Assembly: GCA_018816865.1 (NCBI GenBank)
Contig: JAHIUW010000036.1
Location: forward strand, 62,001 to 126,000
DNA: 64,000 nucleotides
From: Pseudomonadota bacterium
GTDB taxonomy: Bacteria > Desulfobacterota > Desulfovibrionia > Desulfovibrionales > Desulfovibrionaceae
Reading direction: 5' to 3'
The position numbers and the translations under genes were made by a program. The first letter of the stretch is position 1. Each line of letters begins with the position of its first letter. A model generated the notes under the pieces. It saw nothing but the letters and a program-made list of their open reading frames with translations, was not told where the DNA came from and searched no databases. Shown in pieces: positions 15,038 through 24,868 of the stretch.

Positions 15038-17017
15038 TTAGGCGACAACGTAAAGCCCATCTTGGGCAATTCTTGCCGTTCGAGGATCATTGAGCAATTC
15101 CTGGGCCACGCCTTCGCCATCCTGACGCAACAGGCGCAAAATCCCACGCCGTTCGATCAAATTCTTTTGTTCCTGGGCCATGTTGTGCTGGTCGGTTCCT
15201 TGCCAGCCCTGCCCAAGACTCTGGTCCTGCAACTGGGTCTGGACCTCCATCTTGCCGACCTTGATGCCCTGATTTTCCAGATGCGTCTTCAACTGGGCAA
15301 GTTGTTCCGAAAGCACGCGACCAGTATCCTGGTGCTCGGCGCGGAACACGACGCTGACCTCTCCGTCCTTGGACTGGAAAACAACGTTCAGCTTGCCCAG
15401 ATCCCCGGGATTGAGCTCCAGGGTCAGCTGCTTGCGCCCTTCGCTCATGTTCTTCAGCAGCCCCGACTCCACCTGCTGCATCATGCGCCCGGAGGTATTC
15501 TGTCCCCACTTCTGGATCAGGGCATCCGTCGCGTCGAGCTTGCCGGAAGGAGAAGTCACGTCCTGGGCCAGAACAGCTGCAGCCTGGGGTTGCAGCCCTT
15601 CCACCTTGACCTTGCCCCACATCTCGCCCCAAGCCTTGCGAGCCTCGCCGTCCTTGGCACTGCCACCGTGCTCGCCGGGGTCCTTGGTCTCGGATTCGGG
15701 CTTCTCGCCGACGAGTTGCCCGTTCCTGGCGGCAAGCCCGTCACGGAGGCCCTTGGCGTCGGACTTGCCCTCGGCCTTGCCGTCCTTACCGGACTCGTGT
15801 CCATCGCCCGCCAGGTCGGCCTTGGCATCGCCCTTGCCAACCACCAGAGCGGCGGCCCGGGCCTGCGCGTTGTTCGGGTCGGCCTTGAGCAGACGCTCGG
15901 CATGACCCTCCTGACCCGTCTCGGCTTTCTCGGTGGTCTTGGACCCCTCAGCCTGCTGCTCGGCGCGTTCGCGACGACTCTCTTCAGCCAAAATCTTCTT
16001 GTTGCGGACGCTGTTGTCCGGATGGTCGCCGGCCAGTTGCTCGTTGCCCGCCTTCTCCGCGGCCACGGTCAGCACATCGTTGACCAGGGTCATCAACTGC
16101 TTGCCCGAACCCTGAGCAGCCTCACGGTCAGCGGCGACCTCGGACTTCAAGGTCACCATCACGGTCTTCAGCTGTCCTGCGGACAGCGTAGCCGATTCCG
16201 CGCCGCCCAGAAGAGACATCAGCCGGGTCGCGCCGGTCTCGGACAGACCGGCCACCTGGGCCAAGATGCCCAACTCGGAGGCATCGAAATCGATGGTTGC
16301 ATCGGCGGGAAGCGTGGCCAGCTTGTCGCTCACGGCCTGCCAGACGCTGCTGGTCTTGCCGCTGCGCAGATCAGACAACATGGATTCGGCCTGCTCGGTG
16401 GTGAAGCCGATCTTCTGGAACAGGACCTGCAATTCGCGCGACTCGAGGTTGTTAATGGCAATCAGGTCCTGGCCCTTGCCCAGGGATCCGAGCTTGTCCG
16501 ACAGCGAAGTCACGAACCTGCCCCAGGTCAGACCTTCAGTACTGGAAATCTTTTCCGCCAGGGCCTCGATATCCACCTCGGACAGTCCGGCCTGCTTCAA
16601 GCCGTCCTTCATGGCGGCGAAGTCCTCGCGGGTCATTTTGAGAGTGCTCATGTCCTTCAGGCTCATGGGCTTGGCCCCCTTGCCCGAGAGGATCGCGCGC
16701 AGATCAGCCACGGGGTCGCCACTGGAAGTCGCTGACCCTTCCGCCTTGCCCTGCACGCCCGAGAAACGGCGGCCACCAACGTCGGAGGTAAAGCCCTTGA
16801 TCCCGGAACAAGCCTTGTCCCACATGGTGGGAACCTCGTTCCTGCCGGTCGTTTCCTGGAAGAACTCGGGACGCAACTGATTCTTCTGACCCTCCAGCAA
16901 CGACGCAAACGAACCTCCGACCTGCTGGCCGGTGGATCGGATCGTTTCTGTTGCGGTGGTTCCAGTGCGGGTTGAGTTCAATCCGCCGGATTCAACCATG
17001 AAGGGAAAATACTGCAT
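15038..17017 (-). CDS. fliK: Flagellar hook-length control protein FliK
   Basis: About 659 residues from the ATG at 17017 (GAGGTG upstream); a TTG-initiated longer form from 17059 would run through the putative promoter. The C-terminal FliK domain (about residues 510-620) contains LTLELNPGDLGKLNVVFQ and VVFRAEH, followed by a Gln-rich tail. The centre is Lys/Glu/Asp-rich and low in complexity, as in other FliK molecular rulers. FliK measures the hook and switches export from hook to filament substrates. It is the first flagellar gene of fliK-flgD-flgE. Confidence 0.88.
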   Translation of the reverse strand: MQYFPFMVESGGLNSTRTGTTATETIRSTGQQVGGSFASLLEGQKNQLRPEFFQETTGRNEVPTMWDKACSGIKGFTSDVGGRRFSGVQGKAEGSATSSGDPVADLRAILSGKGAKPMSLKDMSTLKMTREDFAAMKDGLKQAGLSEVDIEALAEKISSTEGLTWGRFVTSLSDKLGSLGKGQDLIAINNLESRELQVLFQKIGFTTEQAESMLSDLRSGKTSSVWQAVSDKLATLPADATIDFDASELGILAQVAGLSETGATRLMSLLGGAESATLSAGQLKTVMVTLKSEVAADREAAQGSGKQLMTLVNDVLTVAAEKAGNEQLAGDHPDNSVRNKKILAEESRRERAEQQAEGSKTTEKAETGQEGHAERLLKADPNNAQARAAALVVGKGDAKADLAGDGHESGKDGKAEGKSDAKGLRDGLAARNGQLVGEKPESETKDPGEHGGSAKDGEARKAWGEMWGKVKVEGLQPQAAAVLAQDVTSPSGKLDATDALIQKWGQNTSGRMMQQVESGLLKNMSEGRKQLTLELNPGDLGKLNVVFQSKDGEVSVVFRAEHQDTGRVLSEQLAQLKTHLENQGIKVGKMEVQTQLQDQSLGQGWQGTDQHNMAQEQKNLIERRGILRLLRQDGEGVAQELLNDPRTARIAQDGLYVVA

Positions 17018-17042
17018 TCGTTGGCACCTCGAACCCCAATAC

Positions 17043-17058
17043 TTCAAGGGCCGTGCCA
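17043..17058 (-). promoter_or_regulatory. Degenerate sigma-54-like element before fliK
   Basis: Minus strand TGGCAC-GGCCC-TTGAA. The -24 half is perfect and the spacing is right, but the -12 dinucleotide is GA instead of the near-invariant GC. It lies about 26 bases before the fliK ATG and would start the hook operon separately from the motor genes. It may be a weak promoter or chance. Confidence 0.35.
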
Positions 17059-17156
17059 AATAATACAGCTAATAATTCTAGGATGTTAGATTAATGAGGA
17101 AGGATACAGACAGGTCCTTTCTTGCCGCTCGGGCAAAAAACTCCGCAGAAGGCGGG

Positions 17157-18581
17157 CTACATCAGATCGAGGAGTTCCTCCACCAGCCCGAGACACCCCG
17201 CCCAGGCCTGGGGAGCCTGATCGCCGTTCTCCAGATAGAGTTGGCAATAGCTGCGCGCCGGTTGCAGGGCTGCTTCCGAGGACTGCCAGAAATCCTCGTG
17301 CAGAGCGCGGCCTCCACGGGGGCTCAACCCCTTGCGCAAATCCCGCGAGAAATGCCCCAGCCCCTTGCGCATGGAGTCGCGCAGGCGCGGGTACTGCTCC
17401 CGCAGAACGGCAAAGGCCGAAGCGGCCTCGTCCATGGGCCAGAGGCCGAAGTGTGCGCCCCAGTACTGCTGCCAGAACCGGCCCAGCAAATCCCGAGCCG
17501 AGGACGGCGCGTCCGGGGAGACAACATCCAGGGAATACAGGCCCTGGCTTGAGCGGCCCGTAGCCATCAGCTCCAGGTCCGGGAGTCTGCGTTGCGCAAA
17601 GCGCCCCTGCTCACCCTGATTGATACGGTCGATGATGAACGCCACTTGGCGGGGTAGGAACCGCTCGTGGCAATGGGTCCTGTCCCTGTGGCAATTCCAG
17701 CAGCCCACGCAACTCATCCGGGCCCTGAGCACGAAGTGCCCGTTCTGGTAGGGGCCCGTCTCCCAGCAGTTGACGTTGCCCATGGACAGGTTGACCGCCC
17801 GCAGTCCGGTCCAGGCCGCAAGGTGCATGGGACCTGTGTCCGGGGTGACCAGCATGCCCAGGGTCTGCCCGAAATAGGCCAGCTCCGCCAGGGTCTGCTT
17901 GCCGGCGTAATTGATGACCTTGGCCGGGATCCCTCGGGCGACCTGGCGGGCAAAGTCCACTTCACCGGGGCCGCCAAGCAGCACGGGCCGCAGATCGCGC
18001 TTCAAGAGTTCGCGGCCCAATTTCTGCCAAAAATCCAGGGAAGGCCGCTTGGCCTCCTGGCTGGCTCCGAGAAACAGGCCGATCTTGCGGCTGGCGACCT
18101 TGGTGATGGTCCGGGGCTCATTCCAGCGAGTGGCTGCGATCTCATTCAGAGGCACGGCATCCAGGGCGTTCATATCCGCCCAGTGGAAGCGGTTGTGGCG
18201 ATTGCTCCTGACCAGCGAGGCCCGATACAGATGCCAGTTGCCCCGGATATAGCGCACTCCGTCGGCACCGGCCACAGGACCGAAGACCTCCTCGGCCTCC
18301 ACCTGCCCTGCCAGGGAGGCCGCGCGAGGATCGTGAGAAAGATTGATCACCAACTGGTACTTGTGGGAACGCAGATGCGTCAGGCTGCGCTCCGCCCAGG
18401 GGAAGAAGGTCACAACCCCTGGATTGACCTGTATCAGCTGCTTGTAGAAAAGCTCCTCGGCCATCATCCAGATGGGATGCCCCGGATACCGGCGCGACAG
18501 CCAGAGCACCAGGGGATAGGACAGGATCAGGTCCCCCATGCGCTGCATCTGCAGGATCAGGATGGGTCGGTTCGAACTCAA
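17157..18581 (-). CDS. Glycosyltransferase family 9 (heptosyltransferase-like)
   Basis: 474 residues. The N-terminus (ILILQMQRMGDLILSYPLVLWL) and the GT-B donor site (LLGGPGEVDFA, then VTPDTGPMHLAAWTGL) are those of ADP-heptose:LPS heptosyltransferase-type enzymes. The cysteine cluster CVGCWNCHRDRTHCHERF corresponds to the Cys-rich loop common in the family. About 130 residues of extra C-terminal sequence lie beyond the usual end. It sits between motAB/CgeB-like glycosyltransferase and fliK in the motility run, so glycosylation of flagellin or another surface structure is more likely than core-LPS synthesis. That is inference from position. Confidence 0.82.
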   Translation of the reverse strand: MSSNRPILILQMQRMGDLILSYPLVLWLSRRYPGHPIWMMAEELFYKQLIQVNPGVVTFFPWAERSLTHLRSHKYQLVINLSHDPRAASLAGQVEAEEVFGPVAGADGVRYIRGNWHLYRASLVRSNRHNRFHWADMNALDAVPLNEIAATRWNEPRTITKVASRKIGLFLGASQEAKRPSLDFWQKLGRELLKRDLRPVLLGGPGEVDFARQVARGIPAKVINYAGKQTLAELAYFGQTLGMLVTPDTGPMHLAAWTGLRAVNLSMGNVNCWETGPYQNGHFVLRARMSCVGCWNCHRDRTHCHERFLPRQVAFIIDRINQGEQGRFAQRRLPDLELMATGRSSQGLYSLDVVSPDAPSSARDLLGRFWQQYWGAHFGLWPMDEAASAFAVLREQYPRLRDSMRKGLGHFSRDLRKGLSPRGGRALHEDFWQSSEAALQPARSYCQLYLENGDQAPQAWAGCLGLVEELLDLM

Positions 18582-18590
18582 ATCTGCTCC

Positions 18591-20285
18591 CTACCCGTAG
18601 ATTTTCTGCATGGTCCTGAACAGGGACTCCAGGCGATGCTCATAGGTATGCTCGGCCAGGATGCGCTTGCGGGCGGCCAGGACGATCCGCTCCCGCTCGG
18701 CGGGATGATCCAGATAATGACGAATCATTTCAGGAACATCTTCCGGGCGTTCATAGTAAGCGACCTCCCTGCCCGGCTCAAGCAGGTGTTCCATCTGCAC
18801 GCGATGGTCCGTGAGCACGAAGGCTCCTGCTGCGGGCACATCGAACACTCGCTGATTCACCGCGCCCTTCATCTGCTGGCTGGTGCAGTTGAAGTTGACC
18901 TCGGACAGGGGATAGAAAAACGGCAGTTCCTCATAGTAGTTGAGTTCCTTGTGCCAACGCCAATCCCGTGTCTCGCCGGCGAAGGTCGTCTTCCAGCCCT
19001 TGTCCCCGGCGATGAGCGGTTCAAAACCGAGAATTCCCTGCACGCATTCATTGCGGTACTGACGCGTGGCCTCCCAGGTGATCATGGTCTCGTAGCACAG
19101 ACGACGCTCATTATCATTTAGTGCATCGAAGGCCTCGGCCAGGTCCGGGTGCTCGCGGCGCAGATAGACGCTGACCGAACGGTCCGATCCTGCCCGGAAT
19201 CCAGCGGCCACCTGCTTGAAGGTCATGAGCAGTTCGCGTGAAAAACGCCCGGCCTTCATGCGCGCGGCCACCTTGTAGATCATGGAATTGCCCACAAAGG
19301 AGACCCGCGAGCGCCAGGGATGGCTCTCGGGCAATCGGGACTGGGGCCGAAAACGGGTGCTGTCCGTGGCCAGGGGCAGATAGCTGACGTGCGGAAAACC
19401 CAAGGCCTTGAGCGAGTCGATGTTGTCTGCGTCCCAGGTGAACAGCGCTGTCCAAGGGCTGACGAGTCTGTTGTAGAGGTAGAGGATCAGGTGCGGGTTA
19501 TCCACGAACCACGAGGCCAGGGGCAGGCGCAGACGCTCCATGAGCTCCACCAGAACCCCTTCGCGGTCCACACCCAGGTGGTTGATGGTAAAGATAAAGT
19601 CGGGCTTGAACTCCACCACCGCGGCCAGCAGTTGCTCCACAAACTCGGCGCAGCCCGTTTCCTTGGAGTTGACGTTCAAAAAGAAATGCGGCGTTCCCAG
19701 ACGCTCACTGGCGCGCACCAGTTCACCCACCAGGAAATAGTCGCTGGTCAGATAGAGCACCCTGGGGGGCCAGCTCTTGAACTTGGGGTAATCAGCCTTT
19801 TCCCAAAAATTGAACGTGTGGCTGGCGGCCAGCTGCTCGCCCAGCCAGCCATAGTAATCCCGATCAATGCGCCGGTAGGCGCTCACGGGCAACGGAGCAA
19901 ACGGTCTGCCACCTTGTTCCATCTGCCAGAGAGTCAACTGGCGCAAGGCGGTTGCGGCATCAGCGGCGTCCACCCACAGCACTTGTGGATGCGCCCCATA
20001 AAGCTCGCGGCAACGGGTCAGCCCCAGGATGGGCGTCTCCCTGTCCACCACGGCCAGCGGCCCGTCCCAATGTTCCAACAACCGCGCCAATCCGCGCCCC
20101 AGGCCCGTGCCCAAGAGCACGGGGAGAGCCCCGGCGGCGGGGTCAAAGCCCTCCACCGCGCGCAGTTCCATCACCTCTCCGGCACTCCCGCAGAGCGGCC
20201 AGCTGCGCTCGGGGAAATGCACGAGCACGTCTTCAAGGGCCTCGGCGCCGCCCACGGCCTCGGCAGTATAGAGAAAGACGGGCAT
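18591..20285 (-). CDS. CgeB-like glycosyltransferase (GT-B)
   Basis: About 564 residues. The N-terminal half is a variable Rossmann-type region; the C-terminal half (about 330-560) resembles CgeB/GT1-type glycosyltransferases: [20 protein letters not shown], then [33 protein letters not shown], and a final segment with [19 protein letters not shown] at 20285 is preferred (GGGGAG upstream); GTG at 20324, overlapping the motB stop, is possible and also has a GGAG. It ends 9 bases before the GT9 gene. The pair in a flagellar operon suggests sequential addition of sugars to flagellin; the sugar and target are unknown. Confidence 0.75.
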   Translation of the reverse strand: MPVFLYTAEAVGGAEALEDVLVHFPERSWPLCGSAGEVMELRAVEGFDPAAGALPVLLGTGLGRGLARLLEHWDGPLAVVDRETPILGLTRCRELYGAHPQVLWVDAADAATALRQLTLWQMEQGGRPFAPLPVSAYRRIDRDYYGWLGEQLAASHTFNFWEKADYPKFKSWPPRVLYLTSDYFLVGELVRASERLGTPHFFLNVNSKETGCAEFVEQLLAAVVEFKPDFIFTINHLGVDREGVLVELMERLRLPLASWFVDNPHLILYLYNRLVSPWTALFTWDADNIDSLKALGFPHVSYLPLATDSTRFRPQSRLPESHPWRSRVSFVGNSMIYKVAARMKAGRFSRELLMTFKQVAAGFRAGSDRSVSVYLRREHPDLAEAFDALNDNERRLCYETMITWEATRQYRNECVQGILGFEPLIAGDKGWKTTFAGETRDWRWHKELNYYEELPFFYPLSEVNFNCTSQQMKGAVNQRVFDVPAAGAFVLTDHRVQMEHLLEPGREVAYYERPEDVPEMIRHYLDHPAERERIVLAARKRILAEHTYEHRLESLFRTMQKIYG

Positions 20286-20323
20286 GGGGCGCTCCCCTTC
20301 ATCGCCAGCGCGCTTACCGCTCA

Positions 20324-21049
20324 CTACCAGGTCTCCATTTCAGGCCGATGGAGCAGAAACTCCACCCGTCGGTTGCGGACCCTGTCCACTTCCTTATCGT
20401 TGGGCACCAGGGGTCTGGTCCCCGCATAACCCACGGCCTTCAGACGGCGGGGATCGATTCCACCCTGCTCGACCAGATAGCGCAAGGCGGCGGCGGCCCT
20501 GGCCGCGGACAATTCCCAGTTGGAAGGGTAGATGCCGGTTCCGGTATCCACGTCGGCCGTATGGCCGCGGATGACACAGTTGAAATTATACTCGCTCAGG
20601 ATTTTCAACACGTTTGCCAAGACCTTCGGGGCCTCGGCGGAGAGCTTGGCCTCGCCTTCCTTGAACAGGTAGGCGGCCTCGACACGCACCAGGACGCCCT
20701 CCCGCTCTGCGGAGACACCGGTGGAGCGCTTGAGCTCGGTGTCCTCCTCGATCAGGGCCCGCAGCTGCATGGTCAGGTCCAGGACGACCTTCTGCTCCTG
20801 GTTCAGGTTGACGCCCTTTTTCTCGAGCCGCGTGGGGGAATAGGCCGCGTGCGTCGCCTCGGGGCGCTCGGTCTGCACACCGAAGGCGTCCTTGACGGAG
20901 CCCATCAGGGTTCGAAATTTGGCGACATCCTGGTTGGCGAAGGACAAAAGCAGCACGAAAAAGCACATCAACAGGGTCACCAGGTCAGCAAATGTGGCCA
21001 GCCATGGGGGCAGCCCTTCATCGGGCGGTGGAACAAATTTCTTGGCCAC
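20324..21049 (-). CDS. motB: Flagellar motor stator protein MotB
   Basis: 241 residues. A short cytoplasmic N-terminus leads into one membrane helix (about 15-37) with the proton-binding Asp22 in [14 protein letters not shown] plug/linker follows, then the OmpA-like peptidoglycan-binding domain (about 105-235) with [11 protein letters not shown] and RVRNRRVEF. The subunit anchors the stator and, with MotA, conducts ions for rotation. It follows motA by 3 bases. Whether the ion is H+ or Na+ is not decidable by eye. Confidence 0.95.
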   Translation of the reverse strand: MAKKFVPPPDEGLPPWLATFADLVTLLMCFFVLLLSFANQDVAKFRTLMGSVKDAFGVQTERPEATHAAYSPTRLEKKGVNLNQEQKVVLDLTMQLRALIEEDTELKRSTGVSAEREGVLVRVEAAYLFKEGEAKLSAEAPKVLANVLKILSEYNFNCVIRGHTADVDTGTGIYPSNWELSAARAAAALRYLVEQGGIDPRRLKAVGYAGTRPLVPNDKEVDRVRNRRVEFLLHRPEMETW

Positions 21050-21052
21050 GGC

Positions 21053-21808
21053 CTACCCCTCCCCACGCAGGGCGGGGGACAAATAGGCAAAGAGTTTTTC
21101 CTTGACGATGGACGGGTGCTCGCCATGCAGGATGGAGATGATGCCCTCGGTGGCGATCTCCATGTACAGCGCCTCCTCGGCGCTACGCTCCTCCAGCTTC
21201 TTGGCCATGGGCAGGAACAGGATATTGGCCAGGACCGCGCCATAGAAGGTGGTCAACAGGGCCACAGCCATGGCCGGGCCGATGGAGCCCGGGTCGGACA
21301 GGTTCTGGAGCATCTTCACCAGACCGATGAGAGTTCCGATCATACCCATGGCCGGGGCCATGGTGCCCATGCTTTTGAACACGCCCTGCCCCTGGGCATG
21401 TCTGCGCTGCATGAAAGCGATCTCCGTCTCCAGCACGGAACGGACCAGCCCCTCCTCCGTACCGTCGGCCACCAGCTGAATCCCTTTCTTGATGAACGGG
21501 TCGTCCACCGGGACTTTTTCCAGGGCCACCAAGGATTCCTTGCGGGCTTTTTCGGCCATCGTCACGACCTGGGCGATCAACGCGGCGTAGTCGCTGGGCT
21601 TGGCAAAAAAGGTCTTCATGCCCACCTTGACGGAACCGATGACCACGCCCATGGGAAACATGATGAAGGTCACAGCCCCGGTGCCACCGATCACGACCAG
21701 GACCGAAGGCAAATCCACAAAACCGCCAATGGCCCCACCACCAAACATGATGGAACCGACGATCAACCCCAAACCAGCCAATATTCCAACAAGAGTCCCG
21801 ATATCCAT
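21053..21808 (-). CDS. motA: Flagellar motor stator protein MotA
   Basis: 251 residues with four membrane helices (about 1-22, 33-52, 147-168, 180-202) and a cytoplasmic loop between helices 2 and 3. The MotA signature is present in GTMAPAMGMIGTLIGLVKML. The pair motA-motB is tightly packed. Its neighbours upstream (FapA-like, STAS, PP2C/kinase) are not classical motility genes, which suggests that the signalling module affects the motor or surface behaviour. Confidence 0.95.
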   Translation of the reverse strand: MDIGTLVGILAGLGLIVGSIMFGGGAIGGFVDLPSVLVVIGGTGAVTFIMFPMGVVIGSVKVGMKTFFAKPSDYAALIAQVVTMAEKARKESLVALEKVPVDDPFIKKGIQLVADGTEEGLVRSVLETEIAFMQRRHAQGQGVFKSMGTMAPAMGMIGTLIGLVKMLQNLSDPGSIGPAMAVALLTTFYGAVLANILFLPMAKKLEERSAEEALYMEIATEGIISILHGEHPSIVKEKLFAYLSPALRGEG

Positions 21809-21815
21809 ATGTGCG

Positions 21816-22928
21816 CTATCTCTTCATTGCAGGAGAAGTGATGACTATTTCATAGTCTTTGTAGGTAAAGCAGACGTCTTCCAAATACTCGTTCACGGTC
21901 AGGCAAGCCTCGCCGATGCAGACCTCCACCCCGGGCAGGACCTTGCCGGGCACGACTACCCGGCAGGCGTCCACATCCTCCAGGCTGCTGATCCTGGACC
22001 AGATCTTGCGGTGTTGCCGCAGCAGCGTTTCGAGGCGTTCGCGTTCAGCGACGATGCCGGCCATGAGCTCGTCGCCCAAATCCTTGTGCTTGGCCAGCAG
22101 AGCCTCCCTTTCCTTGAGGCGATCCTTGCTGACCTTGATCCGGGCTTCCACCAACTGCGACTTGTTCAACAGCATCGCATCGTAGCCGAGGATGAGCGTC
22201 GTCTCCGTGCCCAAGGCACCGCCCAACTGCTCACCCACAAAAATCAGCCGCGAACTCACGGCCATGCCTCCGGCCAAGCGGCCTTTGACGGCCAACTGCT
22301 CGCCGGAAAAAACCTCGCAATGCATGCACGCGACATCGATCAGCGTCCGGCCTCCGGCCAGAAGCATGGCGTTTTCGGCATACGAGGCGCGGAGGTTGCC
22401 CGAGGCCTTGACCACGCCCTTGCCGCCGCCCTTGATCCCCGCCTCGGCCACGATGGACTCGTCGGCCCGGATCAGGGCGGCTTCCACCGTGTCCTTGATC
22501 ATGATGTTCAGGCCCTGGACCTGGAAGCCCGAACGCACACCCCCGTGGATGATCACGTTGCCCGAAAACTTGATGTTTCCCGTGTGGAAGTCCACGTCCC
22601 GAGGGACGTTGAGCGTCCGTTTCACGTTGATCAGGCCTTCCTGGTAAAAAACGTACCCCGGCACGGCAGCCAGCAACCTGCTGCTGTCCTCGGGGTCCAC
22701 CAGGGTGTTCTTGCCTGCGGGGAAGACCCTGTCCTCATAGGCCAGTTGATTCCCGTTCCCGCCGGCCTGTTCGACCGAGTCCACCCACTGGGCAAGAACC
22801 TGCCCCTTGGCCACGTTCTGGACGTAACCCAGATTGTAATGATCCACCCTGCCGTCGGCCGACTCGCGGGGCTTCAGACGCTGATGATTGAAATCAGGAT
22901 CAAAGAAGTGTTTTAAATAGTAGGCCAT
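21816..22928 (-). CDS. FapA/DUF342 family protein
   Basis: 370 residues. The central part is a parallel beta-helix-like run with many short Gly/Val/Ile repeats (INVKRTLNVPRDVDFHTGNIKFSGNVII, read in segments) typical of FapA, then a coiled stretch (about 255-310) rich in Lys/Glu/Leu, then a short beta end. FapA proteins occur in Vibrio, where one links glucose signalling to the polar landmark HubP and flagellation. There is no membrane segment. It is 7 bases from motA and 16 from the STAS gene, so it belongs to the same transcript. Its function here is unknown. Confidence 0.75.
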   Translation of the reverse strand: MAYYLKHFFDPDFNHQRLKPRESADGRVDHYNLGYVQNVAKGQVLAQWVDSVEQAGGNGNQLAYEDRVFPAGKNTLVDPEDSSRLLAAVPGYVFYQEGLINVKRTLNVPRDVDFHTGNIKFSGNVIIHGGVRSGFQVQGLNIMIKDTVEAALIRADESIVAEAGIKGGGKGVVKASGNLRASYAENAMLLAGGRTLIDVACMHCEVFSGEQLAVKGRLAGGMAVSSRLIFVGEQLGGALGTETTLILGYDAMLLNKSQLVEARIKVSKDRLKEREALLAKHKDLGDELMAGIVAERERLETLLRQHRKIWSRISSLEDVDACRVVVPGKVLPGVEVCIGEACLTVNEYLEDVCFTYKDYEIVITSPAMKR

Positions 22929-22944
22929 GCGTGTGCGCGCGCCC

Positions 22945-23280
22945 CTAGAGCATCAGGGGAGCGAGTTCCTCTTCAGTCCCAATGATCTTGAAATACTTCT
23001 TCAGCTGCACAAGCTCCAATGTCCTGACGACTTGCGCGCCGGGTCGATACAGATAGAACGACTTGGCCTCGTTTTCAACCCGAGAGGCAAGGGACACGAG
23101 AAATCCGATACCCGAACTGTCGATGAACGACACCCCGGACAGATCGAGAATCAGGCATTCGGCATCAGCCAGGATCGCGTCGAAGGCAACTTTCAGCTCC
23201 CCCGTGACATCAAGGGTCATCTCCCCCCGATACTCGGCGAGAACCGCATTTCTCGTACGTTCTATTCGCAGATTATCCAT
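22945..23280 (-). CDS. STAS-domain anti-sigma factor antagonist
   Basis: 111 residues, a single STAS domain. The phosphorylation site is in FIDSSGIGFL (Ser55 or Ser56), as in SpoIIAA/RsbV. The neighbouring gene, with which it overlaps by 19 bases, encodes a receiver-phosphatase-kinase that should dephosphorylate and phosphorylate this Ser. In Pseudomonas the HsbR/HsbA pair of the same design switches partners between an anti-sigma factor and a diguanylate cyclase. The ATG at 23280 has AGAAGGG upstream. The downstream partner here is not visible. Confidence 0.9.
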   Translation of the reverse strand: MDNLRIERTRNAVLAEYRGEMTLDVTGELKVAFDAILADAECLILDLSGVSFIDSSGIGFLVSLASRVENEAKSFYLYRPGAQVVRTLELVQLKKYFKIIGTEEELAPLML

Positions 23281-24854
23281 GCGCCCTTCTCTATATTTTT
23301 TATGAAACTGACAACGTTTTTCCCGTCACGACGAATCACATCCAGAGCATCGACCAACTGGGAGAGGATGTACACCCCACGACCCGACTCCTCCCGAGGG
23401 CCTGGAGGACAGAGATCCCTGCCCGTGGGGTCGAACCCGGGACCGCCGTCCGCGACCTCCACAGACACGCTGCGACCGACGTCCACCCTGACCCTGACCT
23501 CCACATCTCCCGGCTGGCCCTCCGGGTAGGCGTGTTCCACGACATTGACCACGGCTTCGGTCATCGCCAGGTCCAGGTCGTAGAGCACATCCTTGTCGGC
23601 GATCAATCCCGCCAGATCCCCCACGGCGCCGCGCACCATCGCACGCGCGGCCACGGCCTCGGCCAGACAGTGATAGCTGGACTCGAGCGGCGAAGCAAAC
23701 GCGATCCACAATGCCGTCACATCGTCGCGAAAGGCGGGGGCACCGCCGTTCTCGGCACACATGGAGTCCATCAGGCTGTCAGGAAGTTCCCCGTGCTCGG
23801 CAACGACCCGCGCGGCCAGTTCCCTGAACGAATCATAGTCGAACAGACCGCCGCCGCTGCGTTGCCAGTCGTAAAAACCATCGGTGTACATGAACAACCC
23901 ACCACGGGGGGGAAGCTTGAGCCTGCGTTCCTGATACGGTGCCTCGAAGAACCCGAGCACCGTGCCCGTGGGCAAGAGATCGTCCACACCACTGTCCGAG
24001 GAGAGCATTCCCGGGCAATGCCCCGCATTGATGTAGCGCAATTCGCCGTGCCCGAAATCCAGATCCACCGCCAGCACCGTGGCGAAATCATCCTCCTCGC
24101 CGATAATACCGCACAGATGGGTATTGATGAGCTGGAAGGCGTCCGCCAAGCCCATATAATGGGACTGGGAGACCCGGAACAGCGTGCGCACGATGCCCAT
24201 CAGGAACGCAGCCCGAGCACCGTGGCCGGACACGTCGGCCACCACCACCCGCAGCACCCCCTCCCCCACCGGGAAGAAATCAAAATAATCTCCGCTGGCC
24301 CTGCCGGACGGGTGATACAGGCTCTTCAACCGCACATCGGACATGCCCGGCCAGGACACGGGGACCAACTCCACTCCGGGCAGCAGCCGACCCTGCAATT
24401 CAGCCACCATGACCAACTCGTCGTCAATGGTCTCAAAGGCTTGGCGCAGGCGCCGGTTGAGGCGTACCTGGCGAGCGCCCACGCCTACCCGCGCCAGCAG
24501 TTCGGCCCGGTCAAAGGGCTTGTACAGAAAATCATTGGCCCCGGCCCCAAAGGCCTGAAGCTTGTTCTGCGGGGAGCGATCCGAGGTCAGCATGGTGATC
24601 AGGACATCGCTATCCTCCTCCACCTCGCGCAGGTACTTGATGACCGCCAGGCCGTCCATCCTGGGCATGTTCATGTCCAGCAGAATGATGTTCGGCCTGA
24701 ACTCGTTGTAGCGCACGATGGCCTGTTCCCCGTCCTCGGCCGTGTCCACCTCATAGGCGAAGTCCTCAAGCATCTCCCTGAGCGCCTCGCGCAGGGCTTC
24801 CTGGTCATCCACCACCAGGACCCGGATCGAGTCTGTCTCGTAGCGCTTGCTCAC
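23262..24854 (-). CDS. Response regulator with PP2C phosphatase and HATPase (anti-sigma kinase) domains
   Basis: 530 residues in three parts: REC (about 8-125; acceptor Asp60, Lys112), a SpoIIE/RsbU-type PP2C phosphatase (about 165-380; GRASGDYFDFF, VVADVSGHGARAAFLM, GGLFMYTDGFYDW, FRDDVTALWI), and a C-terminal RsbW-type HATPase (about 395-525; LAMTEAVVNVVEHAY, VEVADGGPGFDPTG, GRGVYILSQL). Phosphatase and kinase for the STAS protein are thus in one chain under receiver control, as in Pseudomonas HsbR. The start is GTG at 24854. It lies 14 bases after dtd and just before the STAS, FapA and mot genes. Confidence 0.92.
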   Translation of the reverse strand: MSKRYETDSIRVLVVDDQEALREALREMLEDFAYEVDTAEDGEQAIVRYNEFRPNIILLDMNMPRMDGLAVIKYLREVEEDSDVLITMLTSDRSPQNKLQAFGAGANDFLYKPFDRAELLARVGVGARQVRLNRRLRQAFETIDDELVMVAELQGRLLPGVELVPVSWPGMSDVRLKSLYHPSGRASGDYFDFFPVGEGVLRVVVADVSGHGARAAFLMGIVRTLFRVSQSHYMGLADAFQLINTHLCGIIGEEDDFATVLAVDLDFGHGELRYINAGHCPGMLSSDSGVDDLLPTGTVLGFFEAPYQERRLKLPPRGGLFMYTDGFYDWQRSGGGLFDYDSFRELAARVVAEHGELPDSLMDSMCAENGGAPAFRDDVTALWIAFASPLESSYHCLAEAVAARAMVRGAVGDLAGLIADKDVLYDLDLAMTEAVVNVVEHAYPEGQPGDVEVRVRVDVGRSVSVEVADGGPGFDPTGRDLCPPGPREESGRGVYILSQLVDALDVIRRDGKNVVSFIKNIEKGAWIICE

Positions 24855-24868
24855 GTCCGCCGAACTCC

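Noticed and set aside
17053-17059. TTG at 17059 as the fliK start
   Set aside because: It lies in the putative promoter and adds residues without family support; ATG at 17017 has a ribosome site.
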